Part shown: piece by piece, positions 34,124 through 43,605 of the stretch
Position numbering within the stretch: position 1 is the first letter of the stretch
How the letters are laid out: each line of letters opens with the position of its first letter
Source: Phytoactinopolyspora alkaliphila
GTDB taxonomy: Bacteria > Actinomycetota > Actinomycetes > Jiangellales > Jiangellaceae
Reading direction: 5' to 3'
DNA length: 64,000 bases
NCBI RefSeq assembly: GCF_010550695.1
Contig: NZ_JAAGOB010000009.1
Coordinates: 173,467 to 237,466, forward strand
The notes under the pieces: generated by a model
Told to the model about the DNA's origin: nothing
The model's database searches: none
The model's input: only the letters and a program-made list of their open reading frames with translations
Position numbers and translations under genes: made by a program

Positions 34124-34522
34124 ATGAAGACTCTAGAGACCACCAAGATCCCTACCGAACAGCTCGACGCGCTCGAGCGGTTCGCTCTGTCCGAGGCAGG
34201 TCCTGAGCTTCGCGACGTTCTACTAAGCCTAAGCCGCTGCGTCCGCGAAGGCGATGAGATCGTCGTCATTGACGGCTCCCGCACGCTCACGCCGAATCAA
34301 GCCGCTGAACGCCTCGACATGAGCCGCACCCACCTCTACAAGCTCCTCGATCGCGGCGAGATCGTCTTCCACCGAGTCGGCCGTGACCGCCGTATCCGGG
34401 TGCATGATCTCGTTGAATTTGAGCAGCAGCGTCAACGCGACCGTCGCGAGCTTGCCGAGCGTTTCGCCCACCAACGCGAGACCGCTGCGACCGCAACCGA
34501 CGAGATCGCCGATCTGCTCTGA
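34124..34522 (+). CDS. Excisionase/MerR-like HTH DNA-binding protein
   Basis: 132 residues from ATG 34124. After a helical dimerisation-like N-terminus (residues 8-45) comes DEIVVIDGSRTLTPNQAAER, then LDMSRTHLYKLLDRGEIVFH and VGRDRRIRVHDLVEFE: the HTH_17/excisionase fold (residues about 55-110). A charged C-terminal helix follows. Such proteins precede toxin-like genes in actinobacterial mobile elements and usually act as antitoxin and autorepressor. The neighbour 50 bases downstream is a DUF3039-type protein, not a PIN toxin. Confidence 0.82.
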   Translation: MKTLETTKIPTEQLDALERFALSEAGPELRDVLLSLSRCVREGDEIVVIDGSRTLTPNQAAERLDMSRTHLYKLLDRGEIVFHRVGRDRRIRVHDLVEFEQQRQRDRRELAERFAHQRETAATATDEIADLL

Positions 34523-34572
34523 CACGGCAGGGTTGACGGGCTTCGTCGGACGATTTCGGCAAGAATGGGGCG

Positions 34573-35577
34573 GTGCACAACCGTCGCGCTCGCCCCACGC
34601 TCCGGGTTCTCCAGGAGGACCTCGCCACTGGCTGGGAATCACCGCAGCCACAGCGGTCGTTGGCGGCCGGCGAGCTGATTGAGCTTCATCCGCTGAGCGA
34701 GCTACCGCACCCGATCATCGCCAAGGCAGTCGAAGCATTCGGGCCGGATCACGCCAACGACAACTACGTCGGACCGATCGCCAGCTCCACGCGACTGCGC
34801 CTACTGGAGATCAAGAGCTCCCAATGGCGCGGCGGAGTCTGGGAAGACCCAGACTCGGGTGTCCGGTGGCTGTCGGTCGCCGGCCTGGCGAAAGGCGGAC
34901 ACCAGGACCACGACGACTTCTATAGGAAGGTCCAGCGAGAGAACGACTCAGGGAATCCAGCTCGTTGGCTGCCCACCGAGGCAGACCTACGACTACTCAA
35001 GCAGGAGACAGCCGCTCGGCTGCGGACCGCATGGGAACTGGACGTGCAACGAGCCGTCCTCCACGCATTGCACACGGTCCACGCGGGCGGTCGCCAGCAG
35101 ATCGAAACTCCGCATCCCGTTGCCGATCAAGGACCCCTTGCGCAGGTCGATCTCACCGCCACCCCGGTCCGCGAGGATGGGTACGAAGCCGACGAGGTCG
35201 TGGTCGAGATCCTCCCCGAGAGCAAGTACGCCGGCAGTGCGCTCCTATGGCAGCTCACGGCTCGGGTCCTGATTTCGATCGAACCACCCGAGCAGCACTG
35301 GGACCGCTTCGGCGATACGTACTCGAACATCGGCGAGCCTGGCTCCTGGACACAACGCACGCATGCTCTTACCGCCCTCGTCGAGGCCAACGAGCTGGCG
35401 GTGTCCGAGCCAGGGTCCACTAGCCACTACACGCACCGACAGCACCTCGCCGGGCGGACGATCGACGGTCATGCCGTGCGCGCTCTATGCGGGGCCTACT
35501 TCGTCCCCACCCAGGACCACGATTCACTCCCCCCCTGCCCAACCTGCCACGAGCGACTCTCTGAACTGCCCGAGTAA
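34573..35577 (+). CDS. DUF3039-type protein with C-terminal zinc ribbon
   Basis: 334 residues from GTG 34573. The middle (LRLLEIKSSQWRGGVWEDP, VAGLAKGGHQDHDDFY, LKQETAARLRTAWELDVQR) is a conserved block of unknown function in actinobacterial mobile elements. The C-terminus RTIDGHAVRALCGAYFVPTQ with PPCPTCHERL forms a C...CPTC zinc ribbon like DUF3039. The constant pairing with an excisionase-like HTH gene suggests a regulated two-gene module, possibly toxin-antitoxin-like. No catalytic motif is evident. Confidence 0.7.
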   Translation: MHNRRARPTLRVLQEDLATGWESPQPQRSLAAGELIELHPLSELPHPIIAKAVEAFGPDHANDNYVGPIASSTRLRLLEIKSSQWRGGVWEDPDSGVRWLSVAGLAKGGHQDHDDFYRKVQRENDSGNPARWLPTEADLRLLKQETAARLRTAWELDVQRAVLHALHTVHAGGRQQIETPHPVADQGPLAQVDLTATPVREDGYEADEVVVEILPESKYAGSALLWQLTARVLISIEPPEQHWDRFGDTYSNIGEPGSWTQRTHALTALVEANELAVSEPGSTSHYTHRQHLAGRTIDGHAVRALCGAYFVPTQDHDSLPPCPTCHERLSELPE

Positions 35578-35992
35578 ACGCTCCGGGCTGACTAGAACAT
35601 AAGTCCGCAGGATCGCCACCTCGGCGATGCGCCGGTCGACGGACGTTCACCCTTATCCGCAAACAACGTGATCATCTACGCTCGGTTGGTTCTCCTCCAC
35701 GACCGCGCCGTGACGCCACCAGCTCGCCGCCGGCGTCGTGACCCTATGAGTATTGCTGAGATCTCACTCGAAAGCCCAGCGATGGACGCAGAATCCCGGC
35801 ACGCAAGTGCTCACGACCGCGCGGCGCTCATGGTGACGCCGGGCGAGGAGACTGGTTGAGCCGGCCTGGGGCGCGGTGCCGGGATTGCTCTCGGTCCGTT
35901 TCCCCAGGCCGACTCAACTAGGGGTTCGCTACGAACTGTCGGTCGTGTCCGACAAGATGTAGACCGAAGGGCAAGTGGAACGGGAGACGATA
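35578..35992. other. Intergenic region upstream of the type III methylase
   Basis: 415 bases. A small ORF at 35748-35859 (MSIAEISLESPAMDAES...) has no known relatives that I recognise and is doubtful. The region ends in a long dyad at 35855-35918. There are no other features. Confidence 0.35.
35855..35918. promoter_or_regulatory. Long imperfect dyad upstream of the mod gene
   Basis: GTTGAGCCGGCCTGGGG (35855-35871) and CCCCAGGCCGACTCAAC (35902-35918) pair with one mismatch around a 30-base spacer. It lies 75 bases upstream of the mod start. It could be a terminator for upstream transcription, an operator, or the ends of a lost small insertion. Confidence 0.45.
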
Positions 35993-37987
35993 GTGAGCAA
36001 GCACACGGGACGGCTTGAGCTGACCTGGACCGACAAGGAGAAGACGCTCCTGTCGACAGGTGACGGTCAGTACGACTACACGTTCGTCGACCCGTCGGAC
36101 TACCGCGTTTCGGAAGTCCGGCTGCTCCACGCGGTGGATCGTGTCGAGGCCCCTACTCCCGAAGGGCGTCCCGAAGACCTGCCTGAGCCGACTGACGACA
36201 ACCTGCTCATCACGGGCGACGCGATGCACGCCCTCGATGCGCTCGCGAAAATCCCCGAGTACTCAGAGAAGTACCTGGGGAAGGTGAAGCTCGTCTACAT
36301 CGACCCGCCGTTCAACACAGGGCAGGCGTTCACGAACTACGAAGACAACATCGAGCACTCGATCTGGCTGACGATGCTTCGGGACCGGCTGCGACAGATT
36401 CTCCCCCTGCTTGCCCGGGACGGATCCATCTGGGTCCACCTGGACGACGTCGAGGTGCATCGCTGCCGGGCGGTCATGGACGAAGAACTCGGTCCCGAGA
36501 ACTTCCTCGCTGAGGTCGTGTGGCAGAAGGCCACATCGCCGCGAAACGACACGACCGGCTTCTCGGTGTCACACGACAGCCTGCTTGTGTATCGCAAGAC
36601 CGACCAGTGGTCACCGAATCGGATGAAGCGGCTCGCGTCCTCGAACACCTCTCGCTACCGCTCGCGGGACGGTGACCCGGTTCCTTGGCGCGACGGCGAT
36701 GCAACGGCGGGGAAGGCAGCTACCAATCACCCTATGGTCTACGCCATCCAGCACCCGGTCACGGGCGGCCTCATGTACCCGACCCCCGGACGATGCTGGG
36801 GTAAGGCACAATCCTGGTTCCTCGACCAGATGAACGAGTACGCGAAGTACGAGCTGCGCGACATCGGGGACGAAGAGCGGCGCGCTGTCATCTGTGGAAC
36901 CACACCCGACGAGGTGCGAGCGGGTGTCCCGGCCATCATGCTCGCGGAGCCACTGGAGGACGCCGCTAAGTCGGCACGCGCCCGACACGAGGCCGGCCAA
37001 TGGCCAGATTTGGTGTTCCTCGACCTGAACAAGGAGCGCCTCCAGCGCAAGAAGCATCTGGCCGACGAGGGGCGCGTTCCGGAGACGCTGTGGTTCGCCT
37101 CAGACGTCGGCGGCTCGCTCCGAGGTAAGAATCAGATTCGCGACCTGTTCCCCGACCTCCATGCCTTCGCCACCCCGAAGCCCGAAGAACTGCTCCAGAG
37201 AGTCATCCACATCGCCACCGACCCCGGTGACATCGTGCTCGACTGCTACGCCGGTTCCGGAACGACCGCAGCGGTTGCACACAAGATGGGATGCCGCTGG
37301 GTAACCGCCGAGCTGCTGCCCGCCACGGTGAGCAGGTATACCAAGCCGCGGCTCACCCGAGTGGTCAAGGGCGACGACCCAGGTGGGGTCACAACGTCGA
37401 GCGAGCGCGTTGCTGCCGCTGCCCTTCCGGACGGCGTGACGCCCGACGAGGCACAAGAGTTCAACCGGCTGCTCAACAAGGTGGCCAATGGCCAGGGTGA
37501 CCTCGATACCGACACCCTGAAGGCGCTTCGGAAACTCACCAAGACGAAGGTCGAGACCAGCACTCTATGGCACGGCGGTGGCGGTTTCACACACCTGGAG
37601 GTCGGCCCCTCCATGTTCGAGGACGTCGACGGCATGGTGCTGCTCGCCGACTGGGCCACCCAGGGCGAACTGGCCGAGGCGATGTGCGCCCAACTGGAGG
37701 TCACCTACGCCCCTGATGGCATCTTCGCCGCCAAGGAAGGCACCGTGCGGTACGTGGTGGTCGACGGGCTCGTCGGCGAGTCCACCGTCCGCTCCATCCT
37801 CGACCAACTCCCCGACGGTCAGATCGTTGAGGTGTGGGCGACCCAGGTCGCGGACGGCGCGGCTGACCTGCTCCGAAAGGAGCGGAAGGGTTCCCGGCTC
37901 GAAGCCATCCCTGACTCCGTACTCGATCGGTACCGTAGGAAGGCGTCGAACGGTTCGCCGTTCAAGAAGGAGAAGACCAGTGAGTGA
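35993..37987 (+). CDS. mod: Type III restriction-modification DNA methyltransferase (Mod)
   Basis: 664 residues from GTG 35993 (GGGAG nine bases upstream; an alternative GTG at 35975). Beta-class N6-adenine/N4-cytosine methylase order: catalytic VYIDPPFNTGQAF (about residue 102) first, then a long target-recognition region, then the AdoMet motif LDCYAGSGTTAAVAH (about 415-430). It methylates an asymmetric site and gives the Res subunit its specificity. The stop overlaps the GTG start of res (37980). Confidence 0.93.
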   Translation: MSKHTGRLELTWTDKEKTLLSTGDGQYDYTFVDPSDYRVSEVRLLHAVDRVEAPTPEGRPEDLPEPTDDNLLITGDAMHALDALAKIPEYSEKYLGKVKLVYIDPPFNTGQAFTNYEDNIEHSIWLTMLRDRLRQILPLLARDGSIWVHLDDVEVHRCRAVMDEELGPENFLAEVVWQKATSPRNDTTGFSVSHDSLLVYRKTDQWSPNRMKRLASSNTSRYRSRDGDPVPWRDGDATAGKAATNHPMVYAIQHPVTGGLMYPTPGRCWGKAQSWFLDQMNEYAKYELRDIGDEERRAVICGTTPDEVRAGVPAIMLAEPLEDAAKSARARHEAGQWPDLVFLDLNKERLQRKKHLADEGRVPETLWFASDVGGSLRGKNQIRDLFPDLHAFATPKPEELLQRVIHIATDPGDIVLDCYAGSGTTAAVAHKMGCRWVTAELLPATVSRYTKPRLTRVVKGDDPGGVTTSSERVAAAALPDGVTPDEAQEFNRLLNKVANGQGDLDTDTLKALRKLTKTKVETSTLWHGGGGFTHLEVGPSMFEDVDGMVLLADWATQGELAEAMCAQLEVTYAPDGIFAAKEGTVRYVVVDGLVGESTVRSILDQLPDGQIVEVWATQVADGAADLLRKERKGSRLEAIPDSVLDRYRRKASNGSPFKKEKTSE

Positions 37988-40454
37988 CCTGAAGGTCGAC
38001 GAGCACCTGCTCGAAGAGGTCCGACACAGGCTGACCCTGCGAACTCCGAACTACCAGGCGGTCGAGTCGGTCGCCTACATGATGAGCCAGCACTACGACG
38101 TCGAGGAGAGGCAGGAGCCGTTCGAGTGCATCGTCGACTCCGCCACCGGTGTCGGGAAGACGTACATCATGGCCGGGCTAATCGAGTACCTTGCCGGAAT
38201 CGACACCCCGGCCCGCAACTTCCTGATCCTCACCCCGGGCCGAACCATCCGCGACAAGACGGTCCGGAACTTCACCCCGGGCGACGACAAGGCGATCACG
38301 AGCTCGATGAGGTCGGATCCGGTAGTTGTCACCGCTGACAACTTCGACTCCGCCGCCATCGCGAAGGCGATCACGGACACCTCGAAGACGAAGGTGTACA
38401 TCTTCACGGTTCAGGCGCTCACGAAGCCGGACACTGACGCCGGGCGGGCTACCCACGACTACCAGGAGTTCCTCGGCGCCTCGTTCTACGACTGGCTCGG
38501 CACGCTGGACGATCTGGTGATCCTGGCTGACGAGCACCACTGTTACCGCGGGCCGGCGTTCTCGAGAACCATCACCAACCTCAACCCTGAACTCGTAGTC
38601 GGTGTGACCGCCACCCCGGACTCCAGGGACCAGGACCTCGTCGTCTACCGGTACCCGCTGGCCAAGGCGATCGAGGACGAGTATGTGAAGATCCCAGTCC
38701 TCGTAGCCCGCCAGGACGACAGAAGCGACGACCAGACCAAGCTCCTGGACGGAGTCACGCTGCTCAAGCACAAGGAGCGGGTCAGCGAGGCGTGGGCGGC
38801 AGAGAACGGAGTCATGCCGGTGCGCCCCGTCATGCTCGTGATCGCCCAGACCATTGAGGACGCAGAAGCTTACCGGGACATCCTCGACTCCTCGAGCTTC
38901 GACGGTGGGGCCTGGGCGAGCAAGACCCTTCTCGTCCACTCGAAGCTGTCCGGTGACGACAAGGAGAAGGCCCTCGCCGAACTGGACGCCGTGGAGAACC
39001 CGTCATCTACAGTTCGGATCATCATCTCGATCGGGATGCTTAAGGAGGGCTGGGACGTCAAGAATGTCTACGTAATCGCCTCCATGCGCGCGTCTGTCTC
39101 CGAGGTCCTGACCGAGCAGACTCTCGGCCGCGGCATGCGCCTCCCGTACGGCAAGTACACCGGTGAGCAGATGCTCGACACCGTCGAGGTCCTCGCACAC
39201 GAGAAGTACGAGGCGCTGCTGAAGAAGCGTCAGGCGCTCTCCCAGTCGATGGTCGACCACCGGATCCTCACCCAGGTCCGGACCACCGGCGACGGCAAGA
39301 AGGTCGTTCGTAAGAAGACCGAGGAGGTCGAGAATCCCTTCGCGGACGAACCCACCCCCGCACCGCAGGGCGGCGAGGTGGGCTTCCTGGTCTCGGAGGA
39401 GCCCGTAGAACACGTCCAGTCGCTCGACGACCATCTCAAGCAAATCGAGGACTGGGCCAAGGACATCCCCGACGAGGCCCGGACCCACCTGCCGCTGCCG
39501 GACCGGGAACCCATCCGCATTCCGTACGTGCAGCGGGTGGCGCAGGCCCAGGCGGTGTCACTGAACCAGGTCCACGAGATGAAGGCTTTCGAAGACCTCG
39601 GCAAGGCACTCAAGCACGAGGCCGGCGACGAACTCATTAGGACCGCGCTCAAAGCCAAGGGTGGCCAGATCAAGGGACAGAAGGCTGAAGACACCGTCGA
39701 GGCGCTCCACCTGGACATGCCCCTGGAGACGTCGCGGAGGGGCCTCATCGACCGCGTGATGAAGGTAAAGGGCGTCGAACGCCGCAAGAGCGAGCTCAAC
39801 GCAGCAGGATCGATCGTAGACGCCGTGCTCGAGGCGATGGGCGACACCGCGACCGAGAACCTTTCCGCCTACTTCGACCGTGCTGCCAGACGTCTCGAAT
39901 CCGAGGTCTCCAAGCAAATTCGGGAGCGCGCCCGGTTTGACGTCGTCTTCGACGACAGGGTGCAGATCGCCGACCTGGACAAACCCCGGATCGCCCACCG
40001 GAAGCACGAGGCCGACCACACCGACACGTTCGAGCGCTCTCTGGCCTACAACGGCTGGGAGAAGAACGCCTACGAGTACGCCTGGTTCGACTCCTCCCCA
40101 GAGTACAAAGTCGCCGGCGCCGTGGACGCCGACGGCAACGTCGTGGTGTGGGCCCGGCTTCACCGCAACGACATCCCGATCACCTGGACCCAGGAGGGAC
40201 GGGAGTACAACCCAGACCTCGTAGTCATCGAGGACGTCGACGACAAGCGAATCTGCTGGCTCGTCGAGACCAAGATGAACAAGGAGGTGACGTCCGCCGA
40301 GGTGACCGCGAAGAAGAGGGCGGCGCGTACCTGGGCGAACACCGTCAACAACTCGGGGCAGGTCGATGGTCGCTGGCAGTACCTGCTGCTGAGCGAGGAC
40401 GACGTGAACGACGCTGCCGGATCCTGGGCACAGATGAAGGACTTTGGGCAGTGA
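37980..40454 (+). CDS. res: Type III restriction endonuclease subunit (Res)
   Basis: 824 residues from GTG 37980. SF2 helicase: Walker A DSATGVGKTY (about residues 52-61), LILTPGRTIRDK, the DEAD-box variant LADEHHCYRG (about 182-191), VGVTATPDS and motif VI TLGRGMRLPYG. C-terminal PD-(D/E)XK nuclease: NPDLVVIEDV followed by WLVETKMNKE (about 744-765). ATP-dependent translocation and cleavage need the Mod partner. All motifs are intact, so the system looks functional. Confidence 0.92.
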   Translation: MSDLKVDEHLLEEVRHRLTLRTPNYQAVESVAYMMSQHYDVEERQEPFECIVDSATGVGKTYIMAGLIEYLAGIDTPARNFLILTPGRTIRDKTVRNFTPGDDKAITSSMRSDPVVVTADNFDSAAIAKAITDTSKTKVYIFTVQALTKPDTDAGRATHDYQEFLGASFYDWLGTLDDLVILADEHHCYRGPAFSRTITNLNPELVVGVTATPDSRDQDLVVYRYPLAKAIEDEYVKIPVLVARQDDRSDDQTKLLDGVTLLKHKERVSEAWAAENGVMPVRPVMLVIAQTIEDAEAYRDILDSSSFDGGAWASKTLLVHSKLSGDDKEKALAELDAVENPSSTVRIIISIGMLKEGWDVKNVYVIASMRASVSEVLTEQTLGRGMRLPYGKYTGEQMLDTVEVLAHEKYEALLKKRQALSQSMVDHRILTQVRTTGDGKKVVRKKTEEVENPFADEPTPAPQGGEVGFLVSEEPVEHVQSLDDHLKQIEDWAKDIPDEARTHLPLPDREPIRIPYVQRVAQAQAVSLNQVHEMKAFEDLGKALKHEAGDELIRTALKAKGGQIKGQKAEDTVEALHLDMPLETSRRGLIDRVMKVKGVERRKSELNAAGSIVDAVLEAMGDTATENLSAYFDRAARRLESEVSKQIRERARFDVVFDDRVQIADLDKPRIAHRKHEADHTDTFERSLAYNGWEKNAYEYAWFDSSPEYKVAGAVDADGNVVVWARLHRNDIPITWTQEGREYNPDLVVIEDVDDKRICWLVETKMNKEVTSAEVTAKKRAARTWANTVNNSGQVDGRWQYLLLSEDDVNDAAGSWAQMKDFGQ

Positions 40455-41209
40455 AGTGCACGGAGATCCACTTCGAGGGGTACAAACGTCTGGCCAAGGC
40501 CAAGTGCAACGTGAGCCCCCGTCTCCTCGCCTTCGTCGGCCAGAACGAAGCGGGAAAATCATCCGTCCTGGGTGGCCTAGCGTGGCTCACCGAGGAGGGC
40601 GAAACCGCGCTCGCGGCGCTGGAGGAGCTCGGTCTCAGGGACGTCCTGCGGGGATTCTCTCTGTGCAAGCAGCTTGACGGCCGCCTTCACGTCACCTTCG
40701 AGGACCCTGACAAGCCCCAGCGTGACCCGCAGCCGTTCATCGCCGCCGCCCAGGCGCTGACAGCGGCCACCGATCGTCTCCGATTGCAGACGGAAGTGAC
40801 CGACGATGAGGATGCGCAGGACAAGGAGGGTAACCCCGCGTCGTGGGCCAGCCTGGCGAGCGAACTCCTCGATGAACCGGACCACCAGTGGTCAGAGACC
40901 GACCAGGAAATGGTCATCGTACTGGCCGACTGGCTCAACGAAACGCCTCCGAACCGGAAAAGGGCCCGTGACCCAAAGGCCGCCGCCTTGATTCGCGCCG
41001 CTGCCGAGATCGAGGTCGCTGAGCATCCTGCCGACGCGGGCCTAGACCTGATGCGCAAGCGGGTGCCGAAGTTCGTCGCGTTCGCGGAGGGCGGCCGGGA
41101 CCTCCCCACGGACACTCCGATCCACACCGTCGTCGAGGCCCGAACGGCAATCGCCAATCATTTACGCCGATTCGACAGTACTGGTGACGGTATATCTCGG
41201 TTAGACTGA
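40451..41209 (+). CDS. AAA/SMC-like ATPase N-terminal protein, coupled to res
   Basis: 252 residues from GTG 40451, overlapping the res stop. The start KCTEIHFEGYKRLAK and LAFVGQNEAGKSSVLGGLAWL (Walker A with Asn, residues about 28-38) are typical of OLD/AAA_15-type nuclease-associated ATPases. No signature LSGGE, Walker B or TOPRIM segment follows, and the protein ends at FDSTGDGISRLD, so it looks like the N-terminal half of a longer ATPase. Coupling suggests that it is an accessory of this restriction system, either a short form or a truncated one. Confidence 0.7.
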   Translation: MKCTEIHFEGYKRLAKAKCNVSPRLLAFVGQNEAGKSSVLGGLAWLTEEGETALAALEELGLRDVLRGFSLCKQLDGRLHVTFEDPDKPQRDPQPFIAAAQALTAATDRLRLQTEVTDDEDAQDKEGNPASWASLASELLDEPDHQWSETDQEMVIVLADWLNETPPNRKRARDPKAAALIRAAAEIEVAEHPADAGLDLMRKRVPKFVAFAEGGRDLPTDTPIHTVVEARTAIANHLRRFDSTGDGISRLD

Positions 41210-41254
41210 GCCGTCCAAGTCAGGGTGATCGGGCGGTGCTGGAGGGATGCGGAC

Positions 41255-41692
41255 GTGTATGGCAGAGACGATCGCGAATACGCTGACCTTCTCGATGAAA
41301 CCATTCGGTTCTTGGGTGAACGGGCACGGCTCGAGCGAGACACGTCGTACACCGAATTGAGAAGTGTCCTCGCGCGGAGGACCGGTTATCCACCGTTCGA
41401 TTTCGGTCTCGACCGAGACCGGGCCGGCATGGGCCAACTACTCGGCGATTCGGTAACGCGCACCTACCCTGAAATCGGCGCGATGATTTCCTCCATCGTG
41501 GTCTATCTGAACGCCAACGACGCTGGTCCAGGTTTTTATCGCTTGGCCGAGAGGATGGGCCTACTCCGTCCGAGGTCCTCCCGATCGACGCGTGAAGCTT
41601 TCTGGCTGAGGCAGGTGGACCAAGTTTTCGAATACTTTCATCCCGGCAACAAAGACCGATCCGCATCAGCGTCCGATCCGGCTGGAGAATAG
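41255..41692 (+). CDS. Conserved protein of unknown function
   Basis: 145 residues from GTG 41255 (GGAGGG eight bases upstream). YGRDDREYADLLDETIRFLG, YTELRSVLARRTGYPPFDF, MGQLLGDSVTRTYPEIGAMI and VVYLNANDAGPGFYRLAERM are well-ordered alternating helices. The tail is acidic. I do not recognise a named family. It follows the restriction genes in the same direction after 45 bases and may belong to that defence stretch. Confidence 0.6.
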   Translation: MYGRDDREYADLLDETIRFLGERARLERDTSYTELRSVLARRTGYPPFDFGLDRDRAGMGQLLGDSVTRTYPEIGAMISSIVVYLNANDAGPGFYRLAERMGLLRPRSSRSTREAFWLRQVDQVFEYFHPGNKDRSASASDPAGE

Positions 41693-41696
41693 GGGC

Positions 41697-42281
41697 TTGG
41701 AAACTGGGGACTGGCTGGCGCTCACAGCAATAATCGTCGCCGTTATGAGTATACCGATAGCAGTTCTTGCCACTCGGCATTGGGGAAACCGGCGAGCGCG
41801 GATAAGCTACGACATCGCCACCGTACCGATGATCCCATCTGATGCCGAACAGGGCCCGCTCCAGATCAGCTACCACGAAATACCTGTAGAGCGTCCGCAC
41901 CTCGTGACTGTAACGCTCGACAACACCGGGCCCCGGGATCTCACATCCGACATGTTCGACGGAGGCGCTCCAATCTCCGTCCACTTTGATCAAACCTTCT
42001 ACGGCCTCACTAATCGAGAAGGCGGAGTCAACACACTCTCATCGGCATTGGGCTCATCAGGAGACGACGCCGTGGTGTACATCAAACCCGGCCTCTTGAA
42101 ACGCGGCAATCGGTGGTCGTTCAGCGCAGTCGTCTCCGGTCCGGTCATAGTGAACTGTAGCGCGCCCTTGGCCAACACCGACTTCGTGGATGCAAACCAT
42201 CGGCGCCTCAATCGCGCCAAATGGCGTGAGAGGGCACTTCAGAGCATCCTCGCGGCCCTGCCTTCCTCATCCTTTCGGTAA
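41697..42281 (+). CDS. Membrane-anchored protein of unknown function
   Basis: 194 residues from TTG 41697. One N-terminal membrane helix (WLALTAIIVAVMSIPIAVLA, residues 6-25), then a beta-rich domain (VTVTLDNTGPRDLTSDMFD, VVYIKPGLLKRGNRWSF, VVSGPVIVNC). This looks like an immunoglobulin-like soluble part of a small membrane protein. It is 4 bases after the previous gene. No family recognised. Confidence 0.6.
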   Translation: METGDWLALTAIIVAVMSIPIAVLATRHWGNRRARISYDIATVPMIPSDAEQGPLQISYHEIPVERPHLVTVTLDNTGPRDLTSDMFDGGAPISVHFDQTFYGLTNREGGVNTLSSALGSSGDDAVVYIKPGLLKRGNRWSFSAVVSGPVIVNCSAPLANTDFVDANHRRLNRAKWRERALQSILAALPSSSFR

Positions 42282-42567
42282 CATGCTAGCGAACCCACAA
42301 ATGCGTATCACTCCTCACTCGCCGCAAGGTCGGTCCGACTGCACGGCAGCCCTAGCAGGTCCAATGGCCGACACAGGCCACCCCGTGCGGCGAGAATGTC
42401 CAGACGACCCTGGAGACGCTAGATGAGATCGTGCTGGAGATCAGGTCGCATGGATGAGGGCTGCGGCGTGATAGGCGAGGTGAGCACGGCTACCGGTATG
42501 GTGCCTGCATGGGTGGTGGGGGGAAAGGCGAAGTCAGGCCAAACCGCTGGAAACGACGCGGGCGGCA

Positions 42568-43605
42568 GTGAATGCGCTGTTCCACATGGAGCCGGCAGTC
42601 CTTGAGGCATTGTCGGCAAACGTCGTAGACAGTGTCTCCGACTCCCGCGCGATTGCAGCACTTATCACCACGTTGCCAGACGTCGCAGATCTCGTTCCAG
42701 ACTTAACCGATCTCGTCTCGGAGAACACACTACAGCAGCTCTCGGGGTCATTTCGGCGTATCGCCGCCAATGTCCACGTCGACACACAGGCATTCCGTAT
42801 TACAAGGGACTCAATCATCCGCACGCAGTCGAACCCGGACCTGTACGAGTCGCTTGCACCGCCTGCAGTGGCCCCAACGCCAGCGATCCACAGAGCGCCC
42901 ACTCCGGTCGTGACTCTCGCGGCATACGATCACTCCGCAGCTCCCCGCACACTTACTGGGTCCGTCTCCGGGATCTGCGGCCGCGGTGAACTACGATGCT
43001 CGACCCACCGGCCACGCGTCCTCTGCAATCTCCACCTGGCCGGGCGAGTGCTCCAGACAGACCACTTCCAATGCCAGTCCGGCTCACCCATACGGCGCAG
43101 GTCGACGCGCTGCGCCATTCGTGTTCTCGGACGAAGGCGAATCCAGACGATCTCAACCAGCGCCGGAGCGTCACCGGAGGGAAGCCTGACGTCGAACCCA
43201 ACCGGCGCCGAATCGGCAGTCATTCGAGAGATCTCCACGCCGCGCTCTGCAGCCACCAGCTCACAACCGACGAACCGCAGATGTACGCCATATGCAACGG
43301 AAGTTCCCTGGGCCGTTACCGATACGGAGCAGAAGTGCGCTTCCGTCGGTTCGTTGGGCGGTTCAGATGCGACCGCGACCCAGCGCTGGGTAGTCAAGGG
43401 TGATCACGATCGCATCCGCACCTTCAGCATGGCTCATGGATCGGATCAGCTCGTCGCCGTAGCGATAGTGAACTCCACTGAGGTGGCGCCGCAATTCACT
43501 CGCGGCAGCGACGAGACCACCGTCCGCGACCGCGACTACGTGACCACACATGTACTCCGGGCATGTGATGCTCATAAAACAACTATCGAACATGTGTTCC
43601 CATGA
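42568..43605 (+). CDS. Hypothetical protein, only the N-terminal part convincing
   Basis: The frame from GTG 42568 gives MEPAVLEALSANVVDS, ALITTLPDVADLVPDLTDL, SFRRIAANVHVDTQAF: well-composed helical sequence through about residue 110. After that it becomes rich in Arg, Ser and Thr and could be out of frame. The start overlaps the stop of a 20-codon ORF (42509-42571) as GTGA. A competing minus-strand frame (43363-43638, with CPEYMCGHVV and RRHLSGVHY like a zinc finger) covers the end, so one of the two is wrong. Confidence 0.35.
   Translation: MNALFHMEPAVLEALSANVVDSVSDSRAIAALITTLPDVADLVPDLTDLVSENTLQQLSGSFRRIAANVHVDTQAFRITRDSIIRTQSNPDLYESLAPPAVAPTPAIHRAPTPVVTLAAYDHSAAPRTLTGSVSGICGRGELRCSTHRPRVLCNLHLAGRVLQTDHFQCQSGSPIRRRSTRCAIRVLGRRRIQTISTSAGASPEGSLTSNPTGAESAVIREISTPRSAATSSQPTNRRCTPYATEVPWAVTDTEQKCASVGSLGGSDATATQRWVVKGDHDRIRTFSMAHGSDQLVAVAIVNSTEVAPQFTRGSDETTVRDRDYVTTHVLRACDAHKTTIEHVFP

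Noticed and set aside
34124..35577. HTH plus PIN-domain toxin-antitoxin pair
   Set aside because: The downstream protein has no PIN acidic residues and ends in a DUF3039-like zinc ribbon.
37578..37979. Longer N-terminus for Res (958 residues)
   Set aside because: The extra segment is Arg/Ser/Pro-rich, lies inside mod in another frame, and the GTGA-coupled GTG at 37980 starts the conserved Res sequence.
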